A DNA stretch of 17,757 bases from Burkholderiales bacterium UBA4615 (GCA_002386465.1 DGIT01000096.1:1-17757), one strand, 5' to 3'; numbered from the stretch's first letter, positions 7,705 through 15,820 are shown. Made by a program: numbers and translations. The notes: generated by a model not told the origin, from the sequence alone.

Positions 7705-7748
7705 CTCCTTTCCGATGAATGCAATGGGTTGCGTCCGAAAACATCGGA
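7705..7748 (-). promoter_or_regulatory. Leader with alternative hairpins next to a strong ribosome binding site
   Basis: Read on the minus strand, the leader of the small exported protein ends in AAGGAG (7710-7705), 7 bases before GTG. Directly upstream, CATCGGA (7717-7711 as RNA) can pair with TCCGATG (7748-7742), enclosing a nested GCAA/TTGC stem (7732-7721). The same 5' arm can instead pair its TCCGA with the nearer TCGGA (7738-7734) through a 5-base loop. The two pairings exclude each other, and the long one ends at the base before the Shine-Dalgarno. Confidence 0.4.
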
Positions 7749-8067
7749 GCAGTACGACGTGTCTCCTGGCAATCGCTGTGCCATGGCCCGTAGGCCCGTG
7801 ATTTGGAAACGGTTGGTGATGATCCGTTGGGCGTCGAGGCGACCGGTCGTGTGGTGACGGGCGGTACACGTCACAGGTCTGATATGAGACGGATGTCATC
7901 ATCTGCGCGGACTTTTCGCATAGCGCCGCCGCCTCTGATGGGCATGCGTGTCCGTCAGGCAGTGAATATCCCGAGTGGGTATGCGGTGTTGTGCCGGCCC
8001 GATCCAGCCGCGTAGTGCGGGGTGCGTAGTGCGGGCAGCCGGTGCGTCGCGAGGGCTGTGGAGCCGT
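7749..8067. other. Intergenic stretch between the small exported gene and cheB
   Basis: About 320 bases with no convincing gene; the open frames crossing it are Arg/Pro/His-rich shadows without ribosome binding sites. It should hold the promoter for the small minus-strand gene and the 3' end of the che operon. I see no classical terminator after cheB. A short inverted repeat GTGACG/CGTCAC (7854-7874) and a 12-bp direct repeat (8010-8035) are the only structures noticed. Confidence 0.5.
8010..8035. repeat. 12-bp direct repeat downstream of cheB
   Basis: GCGTAGTGCGGG occurs at 8010-8021 and again at 8024-8035, separated by two bases, a 14-bp period. It lies 33-58 bases past the cheB stop codon. 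No function is evident; a slipped duplication is the simplest explanation. Confidence 0.8.
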
Positions 8068-9165
8068 TCAGCCTCGAGAGTCGAAGCGAAGAATCTCGCT
8101 GGCGACGCGATCCAGCGGCACCACAGCATCCGCAGCGCCCAGCTTGATCGCTTCCTTGGGCATGCCGAACACCACGCAGCTGGCTTCATCCTGTGCAAGC
8201 GTGCGCGCGCCGGCCTGATGCATGGCCAGCAGGCCGCGCGCGCCGTCATCGCCCATGCCGGTCAGGATGATGCCCAGCGCATCGGGGCCAGCACATTCGG
8301 CCATGGTCTTGAAGAGCACATCGACTGCAGGGCAGTGGCGATTCACCGGCGGCCCGGAAATCACCTCGGCGTAATACTGACCGCCTTGCTTGCGCACTTG
8401 CATGTGTTTGCCGCCCGGCGCAATCAGCGCCACGCCGCGTTCAATGCGATCACCGGTCCTGGCTTCGCGCACATTCATGGCGCAAATGCCATCCAGGCGC
8501 GTGGCATACATGGCCGTGAAGCGTTCGGGCATGTGCTGCACGATGGCAATGCCCGGGGCATCGGCCGGCAATTGCGTGAGCACCTGTTCGAGCGCCTGCG
8601 TGCCGCCGGTGGAACTGCCGATCGCCACAGGCTTGTTGACCGACAGGGCATGCAGTCCGGCAATGACCGGCCTTGCAGCAGGCCGTGCGGGCGCACTTGC
8701 GCCGGCGGCAGGGCCAGCAGAGGGGCTGGGGCCCGCGGCTGCACGTGACGGCATGGCAGCACGCGGGCGCGCCAGGGCCGCCGCTTTGAGTGTGCGCACC
8801 AGTTCGCGGCGTGAGTCTTCGAGGAACTGTTTGAGGCCCAGGCGGGGTTTGGCCACGATCGCAACGGCTCCAGCCGACAGGGCTTCGAGCGCGGCGCCGC
8901 TGCCAGCGGTTGTGAGTGTGGAGCAGATCACCGTGGCAATCGGCGAGCGCTCCATGATCTGACGCAGGAACGTGAGGCCGTCCATGCCGGGCATTTCAAT
9001 GTCGAGCAGCAGCACATCGGGTCGATTCTTGGCGATCGCCGGGCCCGCGATCAGCGGGTTGGGGGCGCTACCGATGAGTTCGATCTCCGGATCGCCCTGC
9101 AACAGATGCAGCAGGGTTTGCCGCACCACGGCCGAATCGTCCACCACATAGACCTTGATTGCCAT
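8068..9165 (-). CDS. cheB: Chemotaxis methylesterase/deamidase CheB
   Basis: Response-regulator methylesterase that removes methyl groups from receptor glutamates when phosphorylated by CheA, acting in adaptation. The receiver domain is residues 1-120, with Asp9-Asp10, phosphoacceptor Asp55 (LLLDIEMPG) and Lys106. A long Ala/Pro-rich linker (about 127-168) leads to the catalytic domain (178-360): Ser185 in GSSTGG, His211 in VQHMP and the Asp306-Asp307 pair in TGMGDDG, with the catalytic Asp most likely 307. The 365-residue length is normal. It is the last gene of the che operon. Its GAGGAA Shine-Dalgarno is 5 bases from the ATG and overlaps the cheD TGA (TGAGGAA). The linker is longer and more Ala/Pro-rich than in enteric CheB. 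Confidence 0.96.
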   Translation of the reverse strand: MAIKVYVVDDSAVVRQTLLHLLQGDPEIELIGSAPNPLIAGPAIAKNRPDVLLLDIEMPGMDGLTFLRQIMERSPIATVICSTLTTAGSGAALEALSAGAVAIVAKPRLGLKQFLEDSRRELVRTLKAAALARPRAAMPSRAAAGPSPSAGPAAGASAPARPAARPVIAGLHALSVNKPVAIGSSTGGTQALEQVLTQLPADAPGIAIVQHMPERFTAMYATRLDGICAMNVREARTGDRIERGVALIAPGGKHMQVRKQGGQYYAEVISGPPVNRHCPAVDVLFKTMAECAGPDALGIILTGMGDDGARGLLAMHQAGARTLAQDEASCVVFGMPKEAIKLGAADAVVPLDRVASEILRFDSRG

Positions 9166-9174
9166 CTCAATTCC

Positions 9175-9672
9175 TCAGACCGGAACGCACACCACCTGAG
9201 GCGGCTGCGCACCGATGCTCCAGGCAAGCTTGCGGTAATGCGCACCGCCCAGGTCCGCATCGATGACCCGAATACCTTCGGCGTGCAGCGTGTCGAGTGC
9301 CCACTGTGCGTTGCTCTGACCCACATGCGTACCCGTGAACCGGTCGGGGAACATATTGCCCCCGCCGTAGACCCAGGCCTCGCACTGCCGCGGATCAATC
9401 CCGCGCACTTGCAGCAGGCCGTAGACCTTGCGCAGGGCGGCGTCGCCCCAGGCGCTGTCATCCTGATGCGCAGCCGGCGCGGGTGAGGTGTGCACCACAT
9501 GGCACATGGCCCCAAGCGTGCGGCGCGGGTCGGTCAGAACAATGGCCACACACGAGCCCAGCAGGGTTTCGAAGCGCTCACCGCGTTCCCCGCAGGCCAC
9601 GTCGCCCGGGTGCAGCACGGTGACCTCGCCACTGGCTGACCGTGGCGTGCCGTGCAGGCCTCGCAGACTCAC
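9175..9672 (-). CDS. cheD: Chemoreceptor glutamine deamidase CheD
   Basis: Deamidates specific glutamines on chemoreceptors and, in some species, interacts with CheC; no cheC is present here. The catalytic Cys41 (LLGSCV) and His58 (GAMCHVV) are 17 residues apart, as in Thermotoga CheD (Cys27/His44). The GGGNMFP loop (103-109) and the AWVYGG strand are family features. The 165-residue length is normal. The start is GTG at 9672-9670, overlapping the cheR stop TGA in a GTGA 4-base overlap, so translation is probably coupled. It sits between cheR and cheB, the usual group of adaptation enzymes in proteobacterial clusters with cheD. Confidence 0.94.
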   Translation of the reverse strand: MSLRGLHGTPRSASGEVTVLHPGDVACGERGERFETLLGSCVAIVLTDPRRTLGAMCHVVHTSPAPAAHQDDSAWGDAALRKVYGLLQVRGIDPRQCEAWVYGGGNMFPDRFTGTHVGQSNAQWALDTLHAEGIRVIDADLGGAHYRKLAWSIGAQPPQVVCVPV

Positions 9673-10481
9673 GCGGCCGCCTTGCGAAAGGCGCCTGGCG
9701 CAAGCGACTGCAGGGGCGTATTGCAGGGCACCCGACCTTCGGCGGTGCCGATGAAAAAGAGACCCCCAGGCTTGAGCTGCGTGAGCACGCGGTCGACCAC
9801 TTCGCGCTTGGTCTGTGCATCGAAATAAATCAGCACATTGCGCAGGAAGATCACATCGAAGGGACCGATGTCTTCAATCGGCTTGCACAAATTAAGCTGC
9901 CCGAAGCGCACATGCTCGCGCACCTTGGGATGCAGGCTGATCAGACCTTCATAGGGCCCTTCGCCGCGCAGGCAATAGCGCTTGAGGCGCTCAGGCGATA
10001 CATTGCGCAGCCGGTCTTCCGGATACACCGCCTCCATGGCACTGCGCAGGACGCGGTCGCTGATATCCGTCCCCAGGATCGACCAGTCGCTGCCGATGCG
10101 ACCGAGCTGTTGCTGGTCGGACAGCAGCATGGCGGTACTGTAAGCCTCGTCGCCGAACGATGAGGCTGCGCTCCACACAGACAGCTTGCGGGGCCGTGTG
10201 CGGGCCAGTTCCTGCTCAAGCAGATCGTAGTGCGCCGGTTCGCGAAAGAAGTAGGTCTCGTTGGTGGTGAGCAGGTCCACCGCCATCTGGAACTCGCCGC
10301 CATCGGTGTCGCTGGTGATCAGCGACAGATAATCCTCGAAGCCATCCATACCCAGCTTCTGGATGCGGGGTGCAAGACGTGACGACACCAGCGGCTTTTT
10401 GCTCGGATTGAGCGACAGGCCGATGGCGCCGTACATGAGCTCGCAGATGCGCCCATAGGTGTCGTCACGCAGTGCATGCAT
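9669..10481 (-). CDS. cheR: Chemotaxis protein methyltransferase CheR
   Basis: S-adenosylmethionine-dependent methyltransferase that methylates receptor glutamates during adaptation. The N-terminal helical domain covers about 1-75. The catalytic domain starts at TNETYFFRE (73-81), followed by the SAM-binding region WSAASSFGDEAYS (103-115), LGTDIS (136-141), VIFLRNVLIYF (210-220) and GGLFFIGTAEG (239-249). The SAM loop usually reads like SAACSTGEEPYS; SSFGDEA is a divergent but plausible version. There are 270 residues and no C-terminal TPR extension. The ATG follows the cheW stop by 6 bases and no strong Shine-Dalgarno is visible, so it probably relies on coupling to cheW. It overlaps cheD by 4 bases. 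Confidence 0.95.
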   Translation of the reverse strand: MHALRDDTYGRICELMYGAIGLSLNPSKKPLVSSRLAPRIQKLGMDGFEDYLSLITSDTDGGEFQMAVDLLTTNETYFFREPAHYDLLEQELARTRPRKLSVWSAASSFGDEAYSTAMLLSDQQQLGRIGSDWSILGTDISDRVLRSAMEAVYPEDRLRNVSPERLKRYCLRGEGPYEGLISLHPKVREHVRFGQLNLCKPIEDIGPFDVIFLRNVLIYFDAQTKREVVDRVLTQLKPGGLFFIGTAEGRVPCNTPLQSLAPGAFRKAAA

Positions 10482-10487
10482 GGCGCG

Positions 10488-11000
10488 TCAGACCGTGGCA
10501 GCGGCTTGCGCCGATTCACACAACTGGGCCATCTCGGTGACGTCGAAGGCCTTGTCGGGCTCCAGCACGATCACGAATCGGCCCGCCACCTTGCCCATGC
10601 CCTGGATGAAGTCGCGGCGCACGGCGGTACCGAAGTTGGGAGGCGGCTCGATCTGATCGGCAGCGATCTCGATCACCTCGCTCACGGCGTCGACCATCAG
10701 ACCCAATTCGACCCGCTCGCCATCGCGGATCGAGTCGAAGATGACGATGCAGGTCTTCTTGCTGACATCGGCGGCAGGGCGCCCAAAGCGCGCCTGCAGA
10801 TCGATGACAGGCACTACGGCGCCGCGCAGATTGATGACGCCCCGCACGAAGGCTGGCATGAGGGGCACGGTTGTCATGGCACCGTACTGGATGATTTCGC
10901 GCACCGTACGGATGTCCATGGCGAAGACCTCATCGCTCAGCGCGAAGGTGAGGTATTGCGCGCCACCTTCGAAGGTGGCTTGGTCAGCTGGCTGGTTCAT
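10488..11000 (-). CDS. cheW: Chemotaxis coupling protein CheW
   Basis: Adaptor linking chemoreceptors to CheA in signalling arrays. The 170 residues are one CheW/SH3-like domain: QYLTFALSDEVFAMDI (15-30), VREIIQY, the conserved FVRGVINLRGAVVPVIDL stretch (about 51-68) with Arg53 and Arg59 near the usual CheA/receptor contacts, and the VDAVSEV segment. The frame is open for another 91 codons upstream, but those run antiparallel through the preceding receptor gene in an Arg/Pro-rich shadow. ATG at 11000 matches the family N-terminus and starts 13 bases after the receptor stop. The tail (about 140-170, PDKAFDVTEM onward) is unremarkable. Confidence 0.95.
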   Translation of the reverse strand: MNQPADQATFEGGAQYLTFALSDEVFAMDIRTVREIIQYGAMTTVPLMPAFVRGVINLRGAVVPVIDLQARFGRPAADVSKKTCIVIFDSIRDGERVELGLMVDAVSEVIEIAADQIEPPPNFGTAVRRDFIQGMGKVAGRFVIVLEPDKAFDVTEMAQLCESAQAAATV

Positions 11001-11013
11001 GATGTCGGCCTGC

Positions 11014-13239
11014 TCAGTAGGGGCGGAAATTGCCGTGTGTGCCGGTGGCGCCCGCAGGAGCCCGCACGCCGCGTGCAGCTGCCTCGGGTGCAGGCCGTGC
11101 AGCGCCGCGCATCGGCGAAGCCGTGCTGCGACGCTCGGAGAAGTCCGAACGGCCGGCAGGGGCAGCCGCTGCTGGTCCGCCCAGATTGAAGAACGCGACC
11201 GAGTGCTGCAGTTGCTCGGCCTGACCCGACAGCTCTTCGGATGTGGCGGCCAATTCCTCGGAAGCCGACGCATTTTGTTGCGTGGCCTTGCTCAGCTGAC
11301 CCATGGCGCCGCCGATTTGCGTCACCGACTGGCTCTGCTCCTGCGAGGCCGCAGCAATTTCCTGCACCAGCTCGGAGGTCTTCTGGATGGACGGCACGAT
11401 TTCGCCCAGCAGCTTGCCGGCACGCTCGGCGGTGCTCACGCTGTTGCCGGCCAGATCGCCGATTTCCTTGGCGGCTTCCTGGCTGCGTTCAGCCAGCTTG
11501 CGCACCTCGGCCGCCACAACTGCGAAGCCCTTGCCGTGTTCGCCGGCTCGAGCGGCCTCGATCGCGGCGTTGAGCGCCAGCAGATTGGTCTGGTAGGCGA
11601 TGTCATCGACGATGCTGATCTTCTGAGCGATCTGCTTCATTGCTGTCACCGTCTGCAGCACCGCTTCGCCGCCGTCGCCGGCTTCCTTGCTGGCCTTGGT
11701 CGCCATGCTGTCAGTGACCTTGGCGTTGTCGCTGTTTTGCGAAATGGACGCCGACATCAGATCAATGGAGGCGGTGGTCTCTTCAACTGAAGAGGCCTGC
11801 TCGCTGGCGGATTGCGACAGCGACTGTGCGGTGGCGCTCACCTGATTGGCCGCACCGGTGAGCGCGTCGGCTGCAGCACGCACTTCTTCGATGATGCTGG
11901 CGAGCTTTTCGCTGCTGCTGTTGGCGTCTTGCTTGACCTGCTCGAAGACGCCCTCTGCGTTGCGGGTAATGCGTTGCGTGAGATCGCCGTTGGCCAGTGC
12001 CGAGAACACGCGACCCACATCATCGATGATGCCGGCCAGCCGCTCGGAGGTGGCGTTCGCGTCTTCCTTCACCTTGCCAAAGGTGCCGTCGTACTCGCGG
12101 CTGATGCGCTGCGACAGGTCGCCAGCAGCCAGTGCACCAAACACACGACCGACATCGTCAAAAATCACCGAGGTGGTTTCCATCAGCGTATTGACGCCTG
12201 CACACAACTCACCGATCGGGCCGGTCTTGCCTTCCAGAGGAATGCGCTGCGTGAGGTCGCCGTCGCGTGCTGCGCTGGTGACCTGACGGGCCTGTTCCAC
12301 CGCTTCCTTGAGCATGCGGTTGGCCACCACTTCGGCGGTCACGTCGGTGGCGATCTTCACGATCTTGGCGACACGGCCCATTTCGTCGCACACCGGGGCA
12401 TACACCGCCTGAATCCAGATTTCACGTCCGTCCTTGGCGACGCGTGCAAAGACATCGTTCTTAGCCTTGCCTGCATTCAGGTCACGCCAGAACTGTGCGT
12501 AGGCTTCCGTGGCTGCAAAGGTGGGCGGAACGAACAGGCGATGATGCTTGCCCACGATCTCCGGCAGTGTGTAGCCCAGCACCTTGAGGAAGTTCTCGTT
12601 GGCGTTCAGGACCGTGCCGCTCAGATCGAATTCGATGAAGGCATACGACTGATTGATGGCGTCGAGGATGCCACGGGCATTGTGGCGCTCAAGCTCGGCT
12701 TCGGTGATGTCGTAGCGCACGCCCAGGTACTTCATGGGCTTGCCGTTCTCGCCCAGGATCGGAGCGACCACTGCATCCACGTAGTAGGGCGTGCCATCTT
12801 TGGCGCGGTTCTTGATCACGCCGCGGAACATTTCGCCGCGCCCGATCGTGGACCACATCTGCTTGAAGGTTTCCTTGGGCATGTCAGGGTGCCGCGTGGT
12901 GTTATGCGGCGCGCCGATCAGCTCCTTGCGGCTGTACTTGGAAACCTCGATGAACTTCTCGTTGATCGAGACGATGTCGCCCTTCTTGTCGGCTTCCGAG
13001 ACGATGCTCGTCACGTTCATGATGTCGGTGCGCACTTTCAGCTCCGACTCGACCTCGGCGAGCTTGGCCTGCACGGTTTGCAGTGCAGCCTCGGCTTCAG
13101 CGCGTGCGCGCTGCTGCTCGGCGAGCGCCTGCTCGGCCTGCTGCAGGGCGTGCTGTTGCACGGAGACGGTATCGGCGGCGTGTTTGAGTTCAGCGCCGGC
13201 AACGAGGCGCGCCATCCAGGAGGGGGAATGCTGATTCAT
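11014..13239 (-). CDS. Soluble methyl-accepting chemotaxis protein: coiled coil, two PAS, repeated HAMP-like units, signalling domain
   Basis: Cytoplasmic chemoreceptor of 741 residues with no transmembrane segment. Residues 20-70 are an Ala/Gln/Glu-rich coiled coil. PAS1 (about 72-180) is Aer-like: Asn93, Arg116, His117, Asp119 and Trp129 line up with the FAD-contacting Asn34, Arg57, His58, Asp60 and Trp70 of E. coli Aer. PAS2 (about 190-302) is a standard sensory PAS. HAMP-like units follow at about 315-450, including a 45-residue tandem repeat (361-405 and 406-450, both starting near DDVGRVF). The signalling domain spans 450-680, with the hairpin tip at 545-571 (DDIAYQTNLLALNAA, then EAARAGEHGKGF). 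The tail is Ala/Pro-rich, ends NFRPY, and lacks the NWETF CheR tether. AAAGGA lies 8 bases before the ATG beside the cheA stop. Probable role: redox or energy sensing for CheA. Confidence 0.95.
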   Translation of the reverse strand: MNQHSPSWMARLVAGAELKHAADTVSVQQHALQQAEQALAEQQRARAEAEAALQTVQAKLAEVESELKVRTDIMNVTSIVSEADKKGDIVSINEKFIEVSKYSRKELIGAPHNTTRHPDMPKETFKQMWSTIGRGEMFRGVIKNRAKDGTPYYVDAVVAPILGENGKPMKYLGVRYDITEAELERHNARGILDAINQSYAFIEFDLSGTVLNANENFLKVLGYTLPEIVGKHHRLFVPPTFAATEAYAQFWRDLNAGKAKNDVFARVAKDGREIWIQAVYAPVCDEMGRVAKIVKIATDVTAEVVANRMLKEAVEQARQVTSAARDGDLTQRIPLEGKTGPIGELCAGVNTLMETTSVIFDDVGRVFGALAAGDLSQRISREYDGTFGKVKEDANATSERLAGIIDDVGRVFSALANGDLTQRITRNAEGVFEQVKQDANSSSEKLASIIEEVRAAADALTGAANQVSATAQSLSQSASEQASSVEETTASIDLMSASISQNSDNAKVTDSMATKASKEAGDGGEAVLQTVTAMKQIAQKISIVDDIAYQTNLLALNAAIEAARAGEHGKGFAVVAAEVRKLAERSQEAAKEIGDLAGNSVSTAERAGKLLGEIVPSIQKTSELVQEIAAASQEQSQSVTQIGGAMGQLSKATQQNASASEELAATSEELSGQAEQLQHSVAFFNLGGPAAAAPAGRSDFSERRSTASPMRGAARPAPEAAARGVRAPAGATGTHGNFRPY

Positions 13240-13256
13240 GGTGTGTGTCCTTTGGT

Positions 13257-15449
13257 TCAGATGAGAGCGTTCGTTGAGGAAGCGCCGGCGGCCGGCAGGT
13301 GAGAACGTTGAGCGGGCGGGTGCTCCGCAAGTTGGCTGAGTGAGGTGACGTCGACAATCAGTGCGACTTCGCCGTTGCCCAGAATGGATGAGCCCGACAT
13401 GCCGCGCAGGCTTCGGAACATGCGGCTGAGAGGCTTGATCACGGTCTGGTGCTGGCCGAGCAGTTGATCGACCAGCACGCCGTAACGTCGGCCGCCCGAC
13501 TGAATCACGACCACGCTGCTGCGGTCGGGCTCGGGTGACTCGATACCGTAGAGCCGGCGCAGGCTAAGCACAGGCAGCACCTGCCCGCGCAACTCGACCA
13601 CACTGCAGCCCTGCGCATTGAGATCGGTTTCGGTGGGTCGGTTTTCGATGACCTCGACCACCGCTTCCAGCGGGAAGATGAACTTGGACGGGCCCACGCC
13701 AACCAGGAATCCATCAATGATCGCCAGCGTGAGTGGCAAGCGCACATCAATGGTCGTGCCATGGCCTTGCTCGCTGTGCAGATCGATACGACCGCGCAGG
13801 CTTTCGATGTTGCGACGCACGACATCCATGCCCACACCACGTCCGGACAGGTTGGTCACCTGCTCGGCGGTGGAAAAGCCAGGCTCAAAGATCAGTGCCA
13901 GCAGGTCGGCATCGTTTGGCGTGACACCCGGTGCGACCAGGCCACGTTCGCGGGCGCGTGCCAGCACCCGTCCCCGGTCGATGCCACGGCCGTCGTCGCT
14001 GATGCTGATCAGAATGCCGCCGGCGTCATGGCTGGCCGCAATGCGCAGCGTCCCGCTTTCAGGCTTGCCGGCTGCCACGCGCTGCTCGCGGGTTTCCAGC
14101 CCATGGTCCAACGCGTTGCGCACCAGGTGCATCAGCGGATCAGTCATGCGCTCGACGACTGACTTGTCGAGTTCGGTGTCCGCACCCTGGATGTCCAGGT
14201 GTACGTCCTTGCCCAGTTCCGCGGCCAGGTCATGAACCACGCGACGGAACCGTCCGAAGGTTTCGCCGATTTGCACCATTCGCAATTGCAGTGTGCCGTT
14301 GCGGATCTCTTCGATGAGTCGTCCGAGCTGATGGCTTGACTCGATCAGCTCGGAATCGCCGGTGCGCTGCGACAGCAATGCGGTCCCGGCACCGGCAATC
14401 ACGAGTTCACCCAGCAGGTTGATGACCTCATCGAGCCGATCTGCCCGCACTTTCAGAAAGCGTGCGTCTTCATTTGCGCGACGCTCCTGGCCGGCACGCC
14501 GGTCTGCAGCCGGGGCCGACGGCTGGCTAGCGGTGGGCGCATTCAAAGCGGTGGCGCCCGCCGGGCTGCCGGGCTCCACAGGGGACGTTACTGCGTGAGC
14601 AGAGGTCGAGTCGGTGGTGGCCGTTGCACCGGCGCCCTGGCTACCATCGTTGGAGCACTCGCCCAGCGGTGTGACCCGCACATCGCAGTCTTCACGGACC
14701 AGATCGAAGGCCGCGACGATGTCTTGCGTACTGCGCGCACTGATCAGATCGAGGCTGACATCGAGGTGGCAGCTTTCGGGATCGAGATCGGCAAATCGAG
14801 GCAGCCGGCTGCAATCGATCGTCAGCTGAGCGACTTCGCCCAGGGTGCCCAGGTATTCAAGAATCGCCAGCGGATCGAAGCCATCGCGAAAGGTGTCAGG
14901 CTTGAAATGCAGATGCAGATGATGCCCGCTGGCAGTGGCTTGCTGTGCAGCAGCTTGCGTGTCGTGATCGGTCATGGGCGGCCTTGATGGCGAGGCGGAC
15001 TGTGCAACGGCAGGTGTGCCGGCGTCGTTGCCTGAGAGGGCGGTGTGCAAGGCGCCAATCAGCGCGTCGCGTTCGTCGGGCAGATCCTTGGACGCAGCGA
15101 CATCGTGGGCGCCCATGTGTGCGATGAGGCGACGCACCTGATCTGCGCTGCGCAACAGCAACTGGCTGGTGTGCGGGTTCAGAGCGACCTGCCCGGCACG
15201 CAGCGCGTCCAGAAAGGTCTCGACGTGATGGGTGAAGTGGACGATATCGTCCAGCCCGAAGAGGCCTGCGGATCCTTTGATCGTATGGGCACAGCGAAAC
15301 AGCGCATCCAGCAGCTCGCGATCGCCAGGGCTGGCTTCGAGCTCCAGGAGCAGTTGCTCAAGCTGGTCGAGCAGTTCGACTGATTCACTGATGAACGCAG
15401 GCAATGCGTCGCGCAGAAAATCATCGTCGTCGCCATTAGGCAGGCTCAT
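13257..15449 (-). CDS. cheA: Chemotaxis sensor histidine kinase CheA
   Basis: Central kinase of the pathway; it autophosphorylates and passes phosphate to CheY and CheB. P1/HPt covers residues 10-115, with phosphorylated His55 in AHTIKGSAG. A low-complexity linker (140-175) leads to a P2-like domain (176-262, HLHFKPDTF to CDVRVTPLG). A second linker rich in Ala, Pro and Ser (263-325) precedes the P3 dimerisation helices (328-395). The ATPase domain (about 395-572) has the N box HLVRNALDHG (Asn445), G1 DDGRGID (485-491), F box FEPGFS (521-526) and G2 GRGVGMD (536-542). The P5 CheW-like domain is about 575-705. The 730-residue length is typical. GAGGT lies 8 bases before the ATG and overlaps the TGA of the STAS gene. 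There is no fused receiver domain. Confidence 0.97.
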   Translation of the reverse strand: MSLPNGDDDDFLRDALPAFISESVELLDQLEQLLLELEASPGDRELLDALFRCAHTIKGSAGLFGLDDIVHFTHHVETFLDALRAGQVALNPHTSQLLLRSADQVRRLIAHMGAHDVAASKDLPDERDALIGALHTALSGNDAGTPAVAQSASPSRPPMTDHDTQAAAQQATASGHHLHLHFKPDTFRDGFDPLAILEYLGTLGEVAQLTIDCSRLPRFADLDPESCHLDVSLDLISARSTQDIVAAFDLVREDCDVRVTPLGECSNDGSQGAGATATTDSTSAHAVTSPVEPGSPAGATALNAPTASQPSAPAADRRAGQERRANEDARFLKVRADRLDEVINLLGELVIAGAGTALLSQRTGDSELIESSHQLGRLIEEIRNGTLQLRMVQIGETFGRFRRVVHDLAAELGKDVHLDIQGADTELDKSVVERMTDPLMHLVRNALDHGLETREQRVAAGKPESGTLRIAASHDAGGILISISDDGRGIDRGRVLARARERGLVAPGVTPNDADLLALIFEPGFSTAEQVTNLSGRGVGMDVVRRNIESLRGRIDLHSEQGHGTTIDVRLPLTLAIIDGFLVGVGPSKFIFPLEAVVEVIENRPTETDLNAQGCSVVELRGQVLPVLSLRRLYGIESPEPDRSSVVVIQSGGRRYGVLVDQLLGQHQTVIKPLSRMFRSLRGMSGSSILGNGEVALIVDVTSLSQLAEHPPAQRSHLPAAGASSTNALI

Positions 15450-15460
15450 GACGTGCGACC

Positions 15461-15820
15461 TCAGGCTGCGGACGAATCAGCATGCAAATGCAGCATGCCG
15501 GATACGCCAAGGCGTTGCGCACTGTCGCGCAGCGTGCGACTTGGCGAGACCCACCGCACCGAGATGCCGCGGCCATGCAACTCGCCGGTGAACGCCACGA
15601 GCAATTGCACGCCGGAGGCGTCGAGCGTGTCGACCCGATGTGCATCAATGTTCAATGCGTCCTGTTCCGGATGCGCCGTCAGGGCGTCCAGCACGCTCGT
15701 CATGTCGCGGTGCATCTCGGCTGCGGCATAGATGCCGAGTTCGGCGGGCAGGCTCAACGCCACCTGTTCGTGCGTCAGCGTGTCGGTCGTCTCGGCGTTC
15801 AGGTCGACGGCGATGTCCAT
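15461..15820 (-). CDS. STAS-domain protein within the che operon
   Basis: 119-residue single STAS domain of the anti-sigma-factor-antagonist type. The hallmark DTLDASGVQLL (64-74) places Ser69 where SpoIIAA-like proteins are phosphorylated. Before it, LPAELGIYAAAEMHRDM (24-40) matches the first beta-alpha element, and DALNIDAHRVD (54-64) the strand leading to the loop. AAGGAA lies 6 bases before the ATG. It starts 40 bases after cheY and ends 11 bases before cheA, so it is embedded in the operon. No anti-sigma kinase (RsbW-like) or PP2C phosphatase is in view, so a classic partner switch is not evident. A role in modulating CheA or CheY is more likely from context; from memory, CheS-type small proteins bind CheA in alphaproteobacterial che operons. 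The function is inferred, not shown. Confidence 0.85.
   Translation of the reverse strand: MDIAVDLNAETTDTLTHEQVALSLPAELGIYAAAEMHRDMTSVLDALTAHPEQDALNIDAHRVDTLDASGVQLLVAFTGELHGRGISVRWVSPSRTLRDSAQRLGVSGMLHLHADSSAA

Noticed and set aside
11014..11031. NFRPY at the soluble receptor's C-terminus as a CheR/CheB tether
   Set aside because: Does not match NWETF-type pentapeptides closely enough to claim.
11001..11273. N-terminal extension of cheW by 91 codons
   Set aside because: Overlaps the receptor gene in another frame, Arg/Pro-rich; the CheW family starts at the 11000 ATG.
13102..13180. Ala/Gln/Glu-rich repeats at the receptor N-terminus as a DNA repeat
   Set aside because: Explained by a coiled-coil coding region; no exact DNA repeat unit.
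11812..13302. Long plus-strand open frame (496 codons) opposite the soluble receptor
   Set aside because: Antisense to a clear PAS/MCP gene; rich in His, Arg and Gly, no ribosome binding site, no recognisable domain.
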